64,000 nucleotides of DNA from Myxococcota bacterium (lineage in GTDB: Bacteria > Myxococcota_A > Polyangia > JAAYKL01): positions 26,491-90,490 of the forward strand of contig JASJCT010000012.1 of the NCBI GenBank assembly GCA_030065855.1, given 5' to 3'. Each line of letters starts with the position of its first letter. The first letter of the stretch is position 1. Shown here in pieces: positions 52,995-61,758 of the stretch. The position numbers were made by a program, and so were the translations under genes. The notes under the pieces were generated by a model. It saw only the letters and a list, made by a program, of their open reading frames with translations. It searched no databases and had not been told where the DNA came from.

Positions 52995-55900
52995 ATGGCC
53001 TACTGGATCGGCCTACAAGGAGCGAGACGCGCATTGCAACCCTTTGTTCTGCTCTGTTTTCTGCTGTCAGGCATCTCTGGGCTTACCCTTGAAATTGTCT
53101 GGACGCGTATGCTCGAGCATGTCTTTGGCGCCACCACCCTGGCCATCTCCACGGTCTTGACCTGTTTTATGGGCGGGTTGGCTTTGGGGTCCTGGTTGTT
53201 CGGACGGTTTTCCGACCGACTGCGCAGGCCGCTTCTGGTATATGCGATTGCAGAAGGCATCATCGGGGTTATCGCCCTGGTGATTCCGATCCTCATCGAA
53301 GGTGTTTATCCGAGCCTCAATCGATGGATGGTCGCCAATTACGCCAATAATTTTTGGCTGTTATCGCTGCTTCGGTTCGCCGCCGTGGCTGCTGTGTTGC
53401 TCATCCCGACCACGTGTATGGGGGCGACACTGCCCTTGTTGTCTCGGCATTTCGTGACCCACGAAGCGCACATGCACCGGGTCGGATCCCGGGTGGGCGC
53501 ACTGTACACTGTCAACACTATCGGGGCTATCGGCGGGGTCTTTCTGTCGACCTTTGCCCTGTTGCCAGGGATTGGCCTGGCTGCGACGAACCGCACTGCT
53601 GGATTGATTAATATTTTCCTGTGCATCGCTATTTTCGCCTGCCGCAAGTGGCTCTTCCTCCTCCCTACTCGCCAGAAAGACAGCCAGAACACTGAAACCC
53701 TGGACACGCTGCTTGCACAGGACGAAAAACCAAGCGTTATCGCAACGCCCCTTATGCGACATCTGACGCTTGTGGCTTTCTTTTTGTCCGGTCTTGCGGC
53801 CATGAACCTTCAGGTAGTGTGGAACCGCGCCATGGCCATGATCATCGGCGCATCTGTTTATTCGTTCTCACTCGTGCTTATCGCATTCCTCATTGGACTC
53901 GCAGGAGGCGCCGCTGTTTTTTCCAAGTTAGTAAGGCGCATTCGCAACCCGGTTTTTGCCCTGGCTTTGGTCGAGCTTGGCATTGCCGGATGTGCCATGC
54001 TCAACTTCATTTACATGGATGATTTACCGCGGGTCTTTGCCCATCTGGTGACCACCCATATCTCCTCCTACGACCAGCACGTGGGCTTGGTTCAGTTCCT
54101 GATGTTTGCTGTGGCCGCGTTTGCTGTATTGCCTGCTACGTTTTTTATGGGGGCTACGTTTCCTTTAACCATACGCATTGCCAGTGCCGATTTCACCCGC
54201 GTAGGCCGCGATGTGGGAAGCGTGTATGCCCTTAATACCTTTGGCGCTATTTGTGGGTCTTTTTTATCGGCATTTGTGTTTGTACCCCTCTTCTCCCGAT
54301 ATTTTGGGGGTGCGGGTATGCAGTCCACGTTCTTCCTTTCCGTGGGTATCTATGCCATAACAGGCCTCGCCCTGGCCCTCGTCGCCACTGCCGAATATCG
54401 CCACCGATTGGCCGTGGCTATCCCAGCAATGCTCTTGGTGCTCGCCTTTCTCTTTCGCGTGCCTGGCTGGGATCCCGCGGCCCTAACCATCGGCATCTTT
54501 CGTATTTCCCTGATGAAAGACGCTTTGGATGAGGAATCATGGGGGGATCCAGACATAAAATACTACTACGACGGGGTCAGCACAACCGTATCGATCGAGC
54601 TCTGGGGTCGCCATTTTGCCCTTAAAAACAACGGCAAAGTCGATGCATCCAACGGCGACGACATGCCCACACAGATCATGGTGGCTGCTTACCCGTTATT
54701 GTTTCACCCCCAAGGTCCCAAGGATCTAGAAGTGGCCATCGTGGGATTTGGATCCGGCGTGACCGTGGGCAGCGCCCTTGCATTTCCAATAGCGTACGTC
54801 GATGCCATCGAGCTCGAAAACGCCGTGGTCGAGGCCTCTCGGGTATTTGGCACCATGGAGGGGGAAAAGACAGATCCGGATTTGAACGTCAACCATCTCA
54901 CCTATCGTCAACCATTCGATCCCATTACCAAAGTGCCCAACCCGGATTTTGACTGGTCAGATCCCAACACCTATGTGATTGACGATCGCCTTACCCTGTT
55001 CAACAACGATGGTCGCAATTTTCTCGCCTCATCGCCAAAGCAGTATGACGTTATTATTTCCGAGCCCTCAAATCCGTGGATCACTGGTGTGTCGAATATG
55101 TTCACCGTGGATAACTTCTTAGCGACACGCCAGGCGCTTAAGCCGGACGGTATTTTTTGCCAATGGGTACAGCTCTACGAGTTGTCGCCTGAAAACATCA
55201 AGACCATTTTTAGGACCTTTGCGAGCGTGTTTCCCCATGTGGCCCTGTTTGCTGCCGAGGATCTCTCGTCGGATACCGTGCTGCTCGGCTCCTTTAAGCC
55301 ACTGACCTTTGATTTAGAGCGCGTTCAAATGGCAATGGCATTGCCATCGGTGCGGGATGAGATGAAGCGGGCCTATATCTTTTCGGCGACAGATGTGTTT
55401 GCCAGGGTCCTGCTCGTGAACCAAGAAGAGCTGAATGATTATACGAACAGCCCTGGGAACGGGTCGGGTTCGGATTCGGATTTGTATAAAGACCTGCCCA
55501 TCAATACGGACGACAACGCGATCATCGAGTTTGCCGCACCGCGGGATCTGATTTCGTTTAGCCGCTTTGCCGGGTATCTGGCGACAATTTATACAGACGA
55601 GTGGTCGTATGGCCGACTAATACAAGTCGTAGAGGGCTTTGGCACGGGTGTCAGCAGGGCGCGAAACCTGGCTGAGCAAGCCGTATCCCTGCTCGCGAAT
55701 GGTCGAAAAAGGCAAGCCGCAGCGTTTTTAAAAGAAGCCGCCCAGTTGGCGTCTGACGAACCATCTGTTCAATTGACAGCGCGCATGGCCAACCTCCTCG
55801 AGGGCAAGGAAGGGGCCCCGCTGCCCTTATTTGATCCCCCATCCCCGTCGTTGAGTATGACCGAAGATCAGATAGCTGACCTACGCGACAAGGTGGCCGA

Positions 55901-56381
55901 CGTATTAAAATCCGTCAACGCGCGTGCCTACCGAGATGCCCTGGAGCGATTTCAACGCATTCCAGAGCACCTGTGGCGACCGGGTGGGGCTCAGATGCTA
56001 TTGCTCAAGGGATATTTGCACTATCTCAACGCAGATCCCGAAGATACGGATGAATGCAAGGATGCCATCCACGTGTTGAGCCAAATTGTAAGGGAGTACG
56101 AGGCCTTTGCATCAGACCATCCAGAAATCTATTTCTATCTGGCTCTGTGCCACGACAATGCCCTTCATTTTGATAAGGCAGTTAAAAACATTCGCACCTA
56201 TGTCACCGCAATGGATAAGCAAGAAGCCCACGCCAAGCTCACCTTGGCCCAAGCTGAAGCAAATTTTGAGGCTGCCATAAAGGGCCTAAAAGGAACAGTG
56301 GCCATAGATCTACCACCAGATCCAAAACAGGCACCGACAACAGACGGTCAAGGAGAGTCTCCCAAAGAACTGTACGAGTAA
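52995..56381 (+). CDS. Fused MFS-like membrane and spermidine synthase-like protein with C-terminal helical repeats
   Basis: 1128 residues. About 14 TM helices fill residues 15-490 in two similar halves (FLLSGISGLTLEIVWTRML and FFLSGLAAMNLQVVWNRAM begin each). A spermidine-synthase-like SAM-binding domain (about 510-830) has VGFGSGVTVGSAL, VDAIELE and IISEPSNPWITGVSNMFT. The catalytic Asp of true aminopropyltransferases is Glu in IISEPSNPW, so the reaction is uncertain. The last 250 residues are TPR-like helices. Such fused MFS/spermidine-synthase proteins are common in delta-type bacteria with unknown roles. No ribosome site is seen at ATG 52995. The 3' end overlaps the convergent sigma-54 activator gene by 34 bp. 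Confidence 0.82.
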   Translation: MAYWIGLQGARRALQPFVLLCFLLSGISGLTLEIVWTRMLEHVFGATTLAISTVLTCFMGGLALGSWLFGRFSDRLRRPLLVYAIAEGIIGVIALVIPILIEGVYPSLNRWMVANYANNFWLLSLLRFAAVAAVLLIPTTCMGATLPLLSRHFVTHEAHMHRVGSRVGALYTVNTIGAIGGVFLSTFALLPGIGLAATNRTAGLINIFLCIAIFACRKWLFLLPTRQKDSQNTETLDTLLAQDEKPSVIATPLMRHLTLVAFFLSGLAAMNLQVVWNRAMAMIIGASVYSFSLVLIAFLIGLAGGAAVFSKLVRRIRNPVFALALVELGIAGCAMLNFIYMDDLPRVFAHLVTTHISSYDQHVGLVQFLMFAVAAFAVLPATFFMGATFPLTIRIASADFTRVGRDVGSVYALNTFGAICGSFLSAFVFVPLFSRYFGGAGMQSTFFLSVGIYAITGLALALVATAEYRHRLAVAIPAMLLVLAFLFRVPGWDPAALTIGIFRISLMKDALDEESWGDPDIKYYYDGVSTTVSIELWGRHFALKNNGKVDASNGDDMPTQIMVAAYPLLFHPQGPKDLEVAIVGFGSGVTVGSALAFPIAYVDAIELENAVVEASRVFGTMEGEKTDPDLNVNHLTYRQPFDPITKVPNPDFDWSDPNTYVIDDRLTLFNNDGRNFLASSPKQYDVIISEPSNPWITGVSNMFTVDNFLATRQALKPDGIFCQWVQLYELSPENIKTIFRTFASVFPHVALFAAEDLSSDTVLLGSFKPLTFDLERVQMAMALPSVRDEMKRAYIFSATDVFARVLLVNQEELNDYTNSPGNGSGSDSDLYKDLPINTDDNAIIEFAAPRDLISFSRFAGYLATIYTDEWSYGRLIQVVEGFGTGVSRARNLAEQAVSLLANGRKRQAAAFLKEAAQLASDEPSVQLTARMANLLEGKEGAPLPLFDPPSPSLSMTEDQIADLRDKVADVLKSVNARAYRDALERFQRIPEHLWRPGGAQMLLLKGYLHYLNADPEDTDECKDAIHVLSQIVREYEAFASDHPEIYFYLALCHDNALHFDKAVKNIRTYVTAMDKQEAHAKLTLAQAEANFEAAIKGLKGTVAIDLPPDPKQAPTTDGQGESPKELYE

Positions 56382-57196
56382 TCGATGTCATAGGTAGCTG
56401 TGTTAGTGGGTGTGACCCCTGCCAGCAGCCCATCACTTTCCAACAGATCGAGCAAGTGGTCGACCTCTATTTCGCGGCAGTCGGCTGTTGCCTCAGCTGC
56501 GACGATGACGTTTTCGAGCTCGCGGATATTGCCAGGCCACTGGTATAGGCGAAGCAATTGCATTGATTTGAGGCTAAAGCATTTGTCTTCATCGATGCTT
56601 TTCAGAAAATGATCAGCGAGTAGCAGCACGTCATTTCCCCGTTCTCGCAATGGTGGTAGGGTCACTGTCAGGCCTTTGAGGCGGAAGTACAAATCTTCCC
56701 GGAAGGTGCCCTTTTTCACCATGCCTTTGAGATCTTTGTTGGTCGCTGCGACGATGCGGACATCGACACAGATGGTCTTTTCGCTGCCGACCCGCTGGAT
56801 TTCCCTATCTTGAAGCACCCGGAGCAGCTTGACTTGGAGGTCCAGGGGCATCTCTCCAATTTCGTCGAGGAACAGCACCCCGCCGTGGGCTTGTTCGAAA
56901 ACGCCTCTCCTGTCTCTGATGGCACCTGTAAACGCCCCCTTTACATGGCCGAAACATTCGGACATCATCAACTCCTTTGAAATAGCACCACAATTAATCG
57001 GCACGAACGGTTCATTGGGCCTGGTTATTGCATGGATTAGCTTTGCGGCCAGCTCCTTTCCGGTGCCGGTTTCGCCGAGGAGAACGATGGGAAGATGGTG
57101 TCGACCAGCAGCGCGTTCCAGCTTTTGAATAGCCTCGAGTAAGGCTGGGCTATGGCCGATAATCTTTGACCTTATTCTATCTTTCTGCTGATTCAT
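56348..57196 (-). CDS. Sigma-54 AAA+ activator core without DNA-binding domain
   Basis: 282 residues, almost only the AAA+ domain. Walker A is LGETGTGKEL. The sigma-54 contact loop GAFTGA is intact, Walker B is LFLDEIGEMP, and the Arg-finger region (FREDLYFRLKG) and sensor II (PGNIRELENVI) are present. There is no N-terminal receiver, GAF or FHA domain, and after residue 250 only a short tail ending DYSYSSLGDSP, where a Fis-type helix-turn-helix would be expected. It could activate sigma-54 polymerase without DNA tethering, or rely on a partner. The 3' end overlaps the convergent spermidine-synthase-like gene by 34 bp. Truncation by later sequence loss is possible. Confidence 0.85.
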   Translation of the reverse strand: MNQQKDRIRSKIIGHSPALLEAIQKLERAAGRHHLPIVLLGETGTGKELAAKLIHAITRPNEPFVPINCGAISKELMMSECFGHVKGAFTGAIRDRRGVFEQAHGGVLFLDEIGEMPLDLQVKLLRVLQDREIQRVGSEKTICVDVRIVAATNKDLKGMVKKGTFREDLYFRLKGLTVTLPPLRERGNDVLLLADHFLKSIDEDKCFSLKSMQLLRLYQWPGNIRELENVIVAAEATADCREIEVDHLLDLLESDGLLAGVTPTNTATYDIDYSYSSLGDSP

Positions 57197-57241
57197 CCCA
57201 CGCTACCTCGCTACCATCAATCTGGTTTTCTATTCCGTCTT

Positions 57242-57301
57242 CCACCTATATACGGTGTGACATTTGGCGTCACACCCCGTGACATTAGGCATCACAGGTG
57301 G
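57242..57301. promoter_or_regulatory. Tandem palindromic operators upstream of the sigma-54 activator gene
   Basis: Two related 19-base dyads lie in direct repeat: 57256-57274 (TGTGAC, 7 bases, GTCACA) and 57278-57296 (GTGA, 9-base spacer, TCAC). They share the core GACATT-GGC-TCACA. The centres are 22 bp apart, about two helical turns, so two dimers would sit on one face. A flanking CCACCT/AGGTGG pair brackets both. The block lies 46-105 bp before the activator start. The spacing differs from a CRP site. Confidence 0.65.
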
Positions 57302-57379
57302 AAAATTTATTATTTTTACATCAGGATAGTGGTTTTTTCTTTCTTCGGACGGTTTACTTTAGATATCCTTTAAGGGCCG

Positions 57380-59275
57380 TCATTGGGGACAGGTGTAGGC
57401 ATCATAATTACCATCCACCACATAAGTACATTTGAGGTTGCCTGCTCCCACTGGCGGATCGCCATCGAGAAGAGATGAGGCTATCCAGACACTGTATCCG
57501 TCGGTGTTTGAAATGGTCTGTCCACTACTGGTAATTTTTGAGTTGAACACTTTGACTGAATGGGGTCCTAGCTCATCACCGTGGATTTCATTTATAATGC
57601 CATGAGTCGTTGCCGATCCGTTTGCCGCAGTAACGGTTAAGTTGGTTGCTGTGAGATTGGCTGAAAAATTGATAATTCCCCGGACGTCTCTTCCATTCAC
57701 AGCTGATGCGGTGACATCTATTAAAACCAAACTTGATGAGCGATTGCGAATGCCATATGTAATGCAGTTGGAACTTTCTCCTTTAAATACTGATCTTAGA
57801 ATTGTTATGTTTGATTCAGAATTTCGAATTCCCCCGCCAACCGCGCCTGTTGCAATCCCTGATGAATTTACGTTGATAAGGGTAGGCTGCGAGCGAAAAT
57901 TTCGAATACCATAGGCATTCCAGCACTCAGCCTTGGCAGTAACAGATTCTATGTGCGGTGCTGAGAAATAGCGATTGGATATTCCAACACAAAATTGACC
58001 TTCTCTTCCGATTGCAGTAACGTTTGTTATCTTGGGTGATGTATATTTGTTTACTATAGCTATGTTGAAGTAATACGCACCGGTACTCTCCGCTGTTAGG
58101 AATCTGAGCTCTGCATGGTTCGCTCCCTCGATTACACCATAATCTTCACCCATGCTTTGGTCCGTCCCGACCGATGTAATTTTTGTCATGTTCTCGCCAG
58201 AGCCTTCTATATCTATCCAGTCCTGCATCTTCAAGGTCCGATGGCCGCCATTAATCTCCTGTAAGTGGTAGACGCCCGGTTCGATTTTTAGAAGATAGGG
58301 ACTGTCTTGAGAAGCGGCTCCTCGTATACTCTCCAGCGCATCGTACAGGGCTTGCCCGTTGGCTACGGTGTCACTGCCATCTCCAACTGGGCTGACGATT
58401 ACTGTAAACTTGTATTTACCTTGATAGTCTGAATCGTGTCTGTGGTCTATCAGAGAGAAGTCCAAGGCTTGATAACCGTCGAGAAGGTCCGCGCTGAGAC
58501 CAGTTTCAGGGCCATCGTTTTCCGATGTCCATGCTGTCCCCTGGATCTTTTCAGGTGCGATACCAGCGACGAGCATATCGCTGGTCACGCCACCGAGCTG
58601 GTTTTCGTTGACGTACTCATCATCGAGGGCCAAGAGCAACTCGGCTTTGCTGTCGTAGCAGACATCCATGGCCCAATTCTCGATATCGTCCTGATTGACT
58701 GAAAATGCGTTATCTGCAGACAGTGCAAGCCCTGCTCCGGCGGAGTATATGGTGTCATTGTCTCCGTCACCCAAGCCCTCTGGCAAGTTGTCGATATACG
58801 CGAATTGAACCGACATGCAGATGGGCTCTCCTGTCTTATGATCCCATCCTTGAAGGAATTTGCCGTTTTTGCAATCCACACCGACGACCTGCCGGCAGTA
58901 CTGGGCTTCCACGGCAAAAGGGGCGGAGGCGATCTCGATACGAGAATCAGAGGTCTCGTTTTCGACTTGTACGCCGAGCCACAGCGCATCATGTTCGACG
59001 AAATCGAGTAAATCCAGTGCTGTTTTTTCACCGAGATAAACTGAAAATATGCCGTCTTTCAGATTCAGGACATAGACATCGCTCCATAGGGGGTCACCTC
59101 CGACTTCCGCATCGTAAATCGTGAAGGCCAGTCTATGCAACCCGATCAGCGGATTGTCATCTAGATCGGTTAGCACCCCGCTGACTGGAAGTACCCAGGG
59201 CACTTCTGCCACTGCTTTTCCAGTAAACATAGATAGCGAGATAATTAGTAGCAGAATTCCAATTCTATTCATCAC
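57380..59275 (-). CDS. Secreted protein with parallel beta-helix repeats
   Basis: 631 residues. A signal peptide (about 1-23, ending KAVAE) is followed by a beta-sandwich-like N-terminal region (PVSGVLTDLDDNPLIGLHRL, about 24-130) that recurs in surface proteins of myxobacteria, then a coiled or linker region (about 170-300). Residues 305-610 form a right-handed beta-helix of about 20-residue rungs (SPKITNVTAIG, APHIESVTAKA, QPTLINVNSSG, NITILRSVFKG). No pectate-lyase catalytic set is evident, so a fibre or adhesin role is as likely as an enzyme. It is 183 bp upstream of the sigma-54 activator gene on the same strand; the two may be related. Confidence 0.75.
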   Translation of the reverse strand: MMNRIGILLLIISLSMFTGKAVAEVPWVLPVSGVLTDLDDNPLIGLHRLAFTIYDAEVGGDPLWSDVYVLNLKDGIFSVYLGEKTALDLLDFVEHDALWLGVQVENETSDSRIEIASAPFAVEAQYCRQVVGVDCKNGKFLQGWDHKTGEPICMSVQFAYIDNLPEGLGDGDNDTIYSAGAGLALSADNAFSVNQDDIENWAMDVCYDSKAELLLALDDEYVNENQLGGVTSDMLVAGIAPEKIQGTAWTSENDGPETGLSADLLDGYQALDFSLIDHRHDSDYQGKYKFTVIVSPVGDGSDTVANGQALYDALESIRGAASQDSPYLLKIEPGVYHLQEINGGHRTLKMQDWIDIEGSGENMTKITSVGTDQSMGEDYGVIEGANHAELRFLTAESTGAYYFNIAIVNKYTSPKITNVTAIGREGQFCVGISNRYFSAPHIESVTAKAECWNAYGIRNFRSQPTLINVNSSGIATGAVGGGIRNSESNITILRSVFKGESSNCITYGIRNRSSSLVLIDVTASAVNGRDVRGIINFSANLTATNLTVTAANGSATTHGIINEIHGDELGPHSVKVFNSKITSSGQTISNTDGYSVWIASSLLDGDPPVGAGNLKCTYVVDGNYDAYTCPQ

Positions 59276-59532
59276 CGTAACCGTTCTCCGATGACTACCT
59301 TATCCCCAGCACCGGGCCGACTCGGACACTGGGGAATGCCGTCTGGTATCGTCAACTGAAAATCCCACAAGGGCTCCTTTCCTACTGGCCGAATCTACAA
59401 CATCTCTGAGACGTTGAAAATGGTCGAGATCGCGTTATTGCCGTCATCTTCATAAGCAGTTTTGTACGCTACCCAAGTTCGACATCGCAATAGCCTTAAT
59501 CGTCGTTCCCTTAACCGCGCGGGTCATGCGAA

Positions 59533-61566
59533 TCAGGCTTCCCATTGGGTGTCCGGGTCCGTGTAGGTCACGTTGAAGCCCGTCTTAATATGTGTGCTCA
59601 GATGCCCTGCCATTGATTTGTCATTGGCTCGTATCCGTTTTAGTGCCCGCGAAATCGCCTTGGTCACGGCAAACCGCGCCTTTTCTTTTCTCGGATTGTG
59701 CTTTTTGGGACGTCCGTCCGGCCGGGTCTGGGAAATGAGATAAGCTGTCAAGGATGCCATCTTCTGCTCGCACCGCGTCACTGTATCCATATCCCCGACA
59801 TCTGTTGCCAGCTCTAACTTTGTTTTGAGACGATGCAAGCTCTCTTTGACGTTGGCGATGGCCTTCTGATCGATGCTCAGATCAGCAGCAGGTGGTCGAC
59901 CTGAGGGCTCTCGCCCCTCGCCCAGGTCGATGAGGTCATAGGCGGTAAACGTGCGATTCGGATGTTTGATGAGCCAGCGGATGTAGATCAGTCCCTTGCT
60001 GAACTTGAGGGTAAATGTCGGTCCTCCGCCAAATCGCATGATCCAATAGTCGCCGAGGTTTAAGAATACATTTTTACTGTCGTCGCGAAGCTTGAGATCC
60101 TTTGTGTCGTCGATGGGTGGAGGCGCTGGAAATGAGCTTCTTCTGAGCCCTTCGGCCGTTAGCATAATCAGAGATTGATTTGTCTGCACCCGACCTTCGA
60201 TGGTGTCTTTGGAGAGCTGTTTGGAGAGTCGGCTGACCACCTGACCAACGGCGTGGCCGTGACGTCTATGCATTTCAAAGATTTTTTGGCAGATGGCCCG
60301 GGTTTTCATGTCGGGATGGGCTGTCGCATTTCGGGTGCCGTGCTGGTTGACAAAATCGAATGGATCCCTGACAGCGGCAAAGCCCTCTGCTGCCGCGATA
60401 TAGAAAAGGAGTCGCGAGCGATGGGGCTTCTTTTCCCACTGCCTGCTCGTGAGACCGACATTGTAATCCGCATCATAGGTATCGAGACCACTCGCCAACA
60501 AGGCAAAGCGCCGATCAATGCATGTATCGCAAGTGCCACAATGGTGTACAGGGCTCCCAAAGGGGCTCTCAGCGCAGCTTACCGTTTCTCGCATCATTGG
60601 CGCCAATCCGCTGTTGGAAATCGCGTTGGCTATTTCAGATCGGGTTTTATTTTCAAAGGGATTCTCGATTTTTATTGCCAAACCAGCTGCCATAGACAGG
60701 ATGCGTGAGAGCCGAAACAGCACCTGGGGATGGGTGGTTCGCACGGGCAATAGGGGGTGTCTTTGTCGAGGCGCAGAGAAGCCCAGGCTGCAGATACCGT
60801 TTTTATGAAAATAAATCCTAGTAATACCCGATGCAGCAGCAATAACCCCGGCCACAGCACTGTAAAGCAGCGCGGATGTGTGCTGCGGCCGTTCTTTACG
60901 ATACTGATTGTCGTAAGGCACGACGCGGAATGGTATATGCACGGGTCTCAGCGTTCCGGGCTTCCGCGATAAGGCATCTACCAAGGCGTCCTGGGTTTTC
61001 CAAGTCAGATTGGAAGTGCGATGGCTGATAGCAATCACCCGTTGTTTTTTTTCGAGCACCAAGTCAGCTGCGCCGCCCAGGGAATCCAGACCGCCCGAAA
61101 GGAGCATGATAACGTCGTTTTGACTGAGCGCTCTTGGAGGCGTGGGAGATGGCACAACACAACAAAGGTGGTCTAAAGAAGGCGATGGACACTGCCTGAA
61201 CTCAAACGAGAATCTATCCCGGCACAGTACTCGCAACACCTTCTCAAGCTCACCCTTGACCTCAAGGGAGTGCCAGAAATCTGGATTTTGGACGCCGATG
61301 ACGAGCCTGAAGCAACGAGGTGCTGGTTCAGCGTCAGTTGAAAGACGCCCCATGCGCTCTGCGATGTATAGATAGGATGCAATGGATAAGAAATCCACCA
61401 TCGCTGGGGGCACGTTCTCCAGATGATGCCTTTCCAGTCCTGCAATTTTCAGAGATGCGTTTTTGTGCATGCCAGCTGGAGACAAGTGTAGCATTCCATT
61501 GGGGACATCCCAGGCGGGAATATCACCACAAGTGAACATATTATCCTTTGATTCCAGGTTTGACAT
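59533..61566 (-). CDS. QueC-like PP-loop ATPase fused to a C-terminal regulator-associated domain
   Basis: 677 residues. Residues 1-145 are an N-terminal domain resembling that of QatC-type defence proteins (ENVPPAMVDFLSIASYLYIA). The PP-loop is MLLSGGLDSLGG (157-162), and a QueC-like zinc site has Cys331, Cys343, Cys346 and Cys349 (CGTCDTCIDRRFALL). Residues 370-500 are helical. Residues 505-677 match, by recall, a winged-helix-like domain common at the C-terminus of large actinobacterial and myxobacterial regulators: KFSKGLIYIRWLIKHPNRTF, DLSIDQKAIANVKESLHRL, FAVTKAISRALKRIR, LSTHIKTGF. QueC makes preQ0 from CDG; here the fusion and lack of queE or queD suggest another role, possibly defence or modification. 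No ribosome site is seen at ATG 61566. Confidence 0.75.
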   Translation of the reverse strand: MSNLESKDNMFTCGDIPAWDVPNGMLHLSPAGMHKNASLKIAGLERHHLENVPPAMVDFLSIASYLYIAERMGRLSTDAEPAPRCFRLVIGVQNPDFWHSLEVKGELEKVLRVLCRDRFSFEFRQCPSPSLDHLCCVVPSPTPPRALSQNDVIMLLSGGLDSLGGAADLVLEKKQRVIAISHRTSNLTWKTQDALVDALSRKPGTLRPVHIPFRVVPYDNQYRKERPQHTSALLYSAVAGVIAAASGITRIYFHKNGICSLGFSAPRQRHPLLPVRTTHPQVLFRLSRILSMAAGLAIKIENPFENKTRSEIANAISNSGLAPMMRETVSCAESPFGSPVHHCGTCDTCIDRRFALLASGLDTYDADYNVGLTSRQWEKKPHRSRLLFYIAAAEGFAAVRDPFDFVNQHGTRNATAHPDMKTRAICQKIFEMHRRHGHAVGQVVSRLSKQLSKDTIEGRVQTNQSLIMLTAEGLRRSSFPAPPPIDDTKDLKLRDDSKNVFLNLGDYWIMRFGGGPTFTLKFSKGLIYIRWLIKHPNRTFTAYDLIDLGEGREPSGRPPAADLSIDQKAIANVKESLHRLKTKLELATDVGDMDTVTRCEQKMASLTAYLISQTRPDGRPKKHNPRKEKARFAVTKAISRALKRIRANDKSMAGHLSTHIKTGFNVTYTDPDTQWEA

Positions 61567-61758
61567 GTGTCAGTTCTAGATAATTAGACATCCCAGCGAC
61601 GCACAATGTTCCCGTTGTCCACGCGAATCAGAACAATGGAGCCATTGTCACGAACACAGGATTGAATTTTTATAAAATTTAAGTCTGATTTTTAAAAATG
61701 GAACCCTTCCACAAGATAAAAAGCGCTTTTGTGCAGTGAAAAGTCCGACCGGGGACAA

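Noticed and set aside
57256..57274. CRP binding site
   Set aside because: The TGTGA and TCACA half-sites are 9 bases apart instead of 6, and the paired spacing fits a different regulator.
59533..61566. Standard queuosine gene queC
   Set aside because: It is three times the length of QueC, has large extra domains at both ends and no pathway neighbours.
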